Origin: Lojkania enalia
Taxonomy: Eukaryota > Ascomycota > Dothideomycetes > Pleosporales
Assembly: GCA_010094045.1 (NCBI GenBank)
Contig: ML986601.1
Coordinates: forward strand, 344,801 to 408,800
Length of the DNA stretch: 64,000 bases
Direction of reading: 5' to 3'
Of this stretch, positions 61,015 to 64,000 are shown piece after piece (within the stretch, counting starts at the first letter, position 1; each line of letters starts with the position of its first letter). Position numbers and translations under genes: made by a program. The notes under the pieces were generated by a model. The model had not been told where the DNA came from. It ran no database searches and saw only the letters and a program-made list of their open reading frames with translations.

Positions 61015-62860
61015 TAATCTACTACCGAGCGGTTAAAACTACTAAGTAGTTCGTAATCTATCTAATTTTAATTTTAAAGTAGAATATCTTTATAACTATT
61101 AAAGTAATTAAGTATATAATAATATCTATATAATTTTTATTATTTAGTATTTTAATTAGAGTTATTTTATATATTTTAATATAGTAGTCTAGCTCTTAAT
61201 AGCACCCGCATTATCTTAATTAGTATAGTTAACTATAACTATTTAAGCCTTTTTATTCTATTTAACAGCCTTCTTATTATTACTTTACTAATTATAGCCT
61301 ATCTAATATAGAGACGGTATTTACACCCTTAATTATCTTACGTTTATACTCCTTACACTTTATAAGTATTATATTTGCCGCCTAGAGATCTCTATTCTCT
61401 ATCTTTAAAAACAACTACCTATATACTATAAACGTAATACCTTTTATAAGACTTATAAGACCTTTAAGTATTAACATTAGTAAGCTATCTTAATATCGTT
61501 CTATACGCTGTTATATATATTATATCTAGTACTCTACCTTTAAACGATTATATAGTATTTATAACTGCTATTTACTAGGTTCTAGAAGTAGTAGTATTAG
61601 GATTTATAAAGCTTAGATATCGAGCTTTAAAATAATATAATCTAGACTAAATAGGACTAATCTAGACCCTCTAAAACCTATAGCTATATTTTTATTAGTA
61701 ATAGTATTATTAAAAGCCGCTTTAAATATAGGTAAGAAGTCTTTTTTAGTTATATAGTTAACGTGGTACTAAATTAAGCTTTTAATCTCCTTACTATATA
61801 TACGCTTTAATAGACCAAAACAGCCTATATTAAGTAGCTATAGAAGATAAGATAAGTGTAGAGGTATATAAAGTATAATAATATTACTTTTTTTATAATA
61901 ATTATAAAATTCGATAGAATTATAGCAATTATAGCCGTCTATAATAAGTAGTTAGTAGGCGCTAGTAGTACTAGCTTTAGTATATTTATTAAAGTGCTTA
62001 AGCTACTTAAACCTATATTTAATAACCGTCCAGCTCTTCTTACTAATAGATAAAACCTATTAAGGCTTATCTATAATTAACTAGTATTAGGTATCGTATT
62101 ATTATACGCCCTTAAGAATAATAAATAGTAGAACCGGCTAGCTATATAAATTTACTACTATAATTACTATTATCTATTTAATATTACTAGACTAGATAGA
62201 TTTAAGTATTTATTACCCCTTAGTACTAGTAATAACTATTTTTAGGCTAATTTTATCTATTTAGAAGCCGGTCTCGTTAAAATTATATATATCTTTATTA
62301 AAGATATTATATTTAGTCTTAGTATTATATATAAAATAGAACCAGCTCTAAATAACCTTAGAATCTTTATTTAGAGCTCTTTAATAGTTATATTATCGAT
62401 TAACGCGTAATTTAAGCTCTAAAACGCGTAAGATAAAGCGATTAAACTAATTTTTACTAATAGGTTACTAACCGTAATTAAGAAGTAGTTTATTAGTTAT
62501 ATCTTACAGCATATCGAGATTAAGTTAAAACCCACGCGTATCTATATTAAGTATATAGTCTATAATCGACCTCTCTTCCAACTCTATAAGATTCTTTAAA
62601 TTAGGGGTATAATCGGCTCTATAAGGGTTCCTATTACAGTACTCTCTTAGGGTAGTATAGTTAACTTTAAACGCCTATACTATAGCTAGATTTAATTTAA
62701 ATTAACCTTATTTAAAAGCTTTATTTACTATAGTTATATCAGCTTTAGATAAGCATATTCTATTATATAGTTATAGAGATATTACGAAAATTAATAGGGT
62801 GGTAGAGATTTTAGTAGATTACTAACCGCTCGATGGTTTTAACTGCTCGGTAGTAGATTA
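61015..62860 (-). mobile_element. Pogo-type transposon inside copia element 2
   Basis: TIRs TAATCTACTACCGAGCGG and, from the other end, TAATCTACTACCGAGCAG. The transposase runs on the minus strand (LLIIDGYNCYNSIEF, LLQLLNIGCFGLLKRIYS, KKDFLPIFKAAFNNTI). Its flanks, TACTAATA (61007-61014) and TATTAGTA (62861-62868), both derive from TACTAGTA, which is present once in copia element 1. Confidence 0.8.
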
Positions 62861-64000
62861 TATTAGTATAGTAAGATTACTAGATATATATATAAACGAA
62901 GTTATTATAGTAGATTAACTAGTATAATTAGTTTTATCTAGTTACTAAACTATTTAAAAGAATCGCGATTAATATTATACAATTTTAAAAGGACTATAAA
63001 AGGTACTATAATAGTAAGAGATATCTATTTTATATAGTTAATTAGATATTCTAGTAGTATAAGGAATTTACAATATATAATTAGTTAAAATCTACTCTTA
63101 TAAAAGCTTTTAAAATACTATTAGTAAAAATTAAATAATAGTATAAAAGAAAGATTATATATATCTATATAGATAATAACTTAAACTTTTTAGAACTTAT
63201 AAATGTATTATTTAATTAAAGAATTATAATTAAAGCTCGCGCGCTTTATATATCTAAGTAGAATAACCTAGTAGAGTAAATAGAGTATTAAATTATAACC
63301 CGCATGTGCGCTCTTATAATAGAAAATAATATCTCTAATAAATATACTAATAAATTAGCTTATATAGTAATATACTTATTTAATAGAATACTAATTATAA
63401 ACCTTCGATTTAAAACCCTATATAAGGCCGTTTTTAACTATAAACTATTTCTTACTTATTTTTAGGTTATAAGATTACAAGTATATATTTTAGATAAAAC
63501 TCTATTAAGAGGCGATAAACTAGTATTACGGGTACTAATTAGAAAACTCTTATAATATAGAAGTATAAATATATACTAAATACTAATTCTAAAACTAAAA
63601 TAGATACTTAATATTAGAGATATTATATTTAGTAATATTATATCTAGTAAGGAGGAGAAATATCTACTAAAAGAATCTCTAAAAAAGATTCTTTTTTAAA
63701 TTAATAATATTAAGAGTTCTATTAATAATAGTAATAATAAAACGATTAAAATTATAAAAGTAATCTATAAAGATCGGCTATCTAATTAAAATATCCCTAC
63801 TAAGTTAGTAGGTAATTTAATTAGTAAGAAGGTCTATTAGTAGGAGAATATTATTTTTAAAGAATAAATCGACGATATTACTAGTAATTAGAGACTTCTA
63901 ATACTAGAATTAATACTAGTACTAGTACTAAGAAATTAGAATACTTCTATAGTACTACTAGTAAATAATAAAGATACTATATTTAGCGATAATTTACTAT

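Larger units (their letters stand above)
31300..64000. other. AT-rich, RIP-mutated transposon block (assembly gap included)
   Basis: CA and TG dinucleotides are nearly absent over long stretches, while TA, CTA and TAG dominate, on both strands. Related copies differ almost only by C/T and G/A. No long ORF survives, yet transposase and pol motifs can be followed with TAG read as Trp or Gln. This is the pattern left by RIP in Pezizomycotina. Confidence 0.9.
58703..64000 (+). mobile_element. Second Ty1/copia element, truncated by the window end
   Basis: Left LTR 58703-58906 (204 bp). The interior is collinear with copia element 1 through gag, protease, integrase (62900-63500) and towards reverse transcriptase. 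It is more heavily RIP-mutated than element 1. It contains a 70-bp tandem duplication near 59062 and a pogo-type insertion at 61015-62860. Confidence 0.85.

Noticed and set aside
31300..64000. CRISPR-like or satellite structure suggested by recurring TAGTA/CTATA words
   Set aside because: The recurrence follows from RIP-driven composition. No regular spacing was found apart from the listed tandem repeats.

Overview
The window looks like genomic DNA of a filamentous ascomycete (Pezizomycotina). Genes carry short introns of 50-65 bp with GT..AG ends and CTAA(C/T)-type branch sites. The protein families are fungal: HET, F-box, NB-ARC/TPR, ankyrin, RBR, C2H2, CE15 and GH3. The right half carries the signature of repeat-induced point mutation (RIP): CA and TG are almost absent, and TA/TAG/CTA are in large excess. 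I cannot name a species.

Layout. (1) 1-7.4 kb holds secreted plant-biomass or scavenging genes: a CE15 glucuronoyl esterase (minus strand, cut by the window edge), a serine beta-lactamase-fold hydrolase and a GH3 beta-xylosidase, each with an apparent signal peptide. (2) 7.9-30 kb is an accessory zone of recognition and regulation genes, many of them broken: an intact F-box protein, an RBR-type RING pseudogene, an NB-ARC/TPR (NLR-like) pseudogene interrupted by a solo LTR, a long STAND-type ankyrin gene with a damaged 5' end, an alpha/beta-hydrolase pseudogene, an intact HET-domain gene and three decayed C2H2 zinc-finger modules in a row. (3) From about 31.3 kb to the end is an AT-rich, RIP-mutated block made almost entirely of nested transposons.

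The nest can be resolved from target-site duplications (TSDs). A Fot1/pogo element (31485-39566) is split by a 6.2-kb hAT (32201-38400). A second Fot1 (41460-~48798) is split by a Ty1/copia element (42374-47990). A third, in the opposite orientation (48859-50709), lies next to a gag-bearing retroelement that ends at a 10-N assembly gap. A fourth (56825-58678) lies 24 bp from a second copia element (58703 to the window end), which itself contains another pogo-type element (61015-62860). Solo LTRs of two families are also present.

Reading the block. No open reading frames survive in the TE block, but transposase, integrase and reverse transcriptase can be followed when TAG is read as a mutated TGG or CAG codon. 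The same TGG->TAG and CAG->TAG lesions disable the NB-ARC gene at 13-15 kb, outside the AT-rich block. Recognition-type genes therefore sit beside, and are eroding at the edge of, a hypermutated repeat domain.
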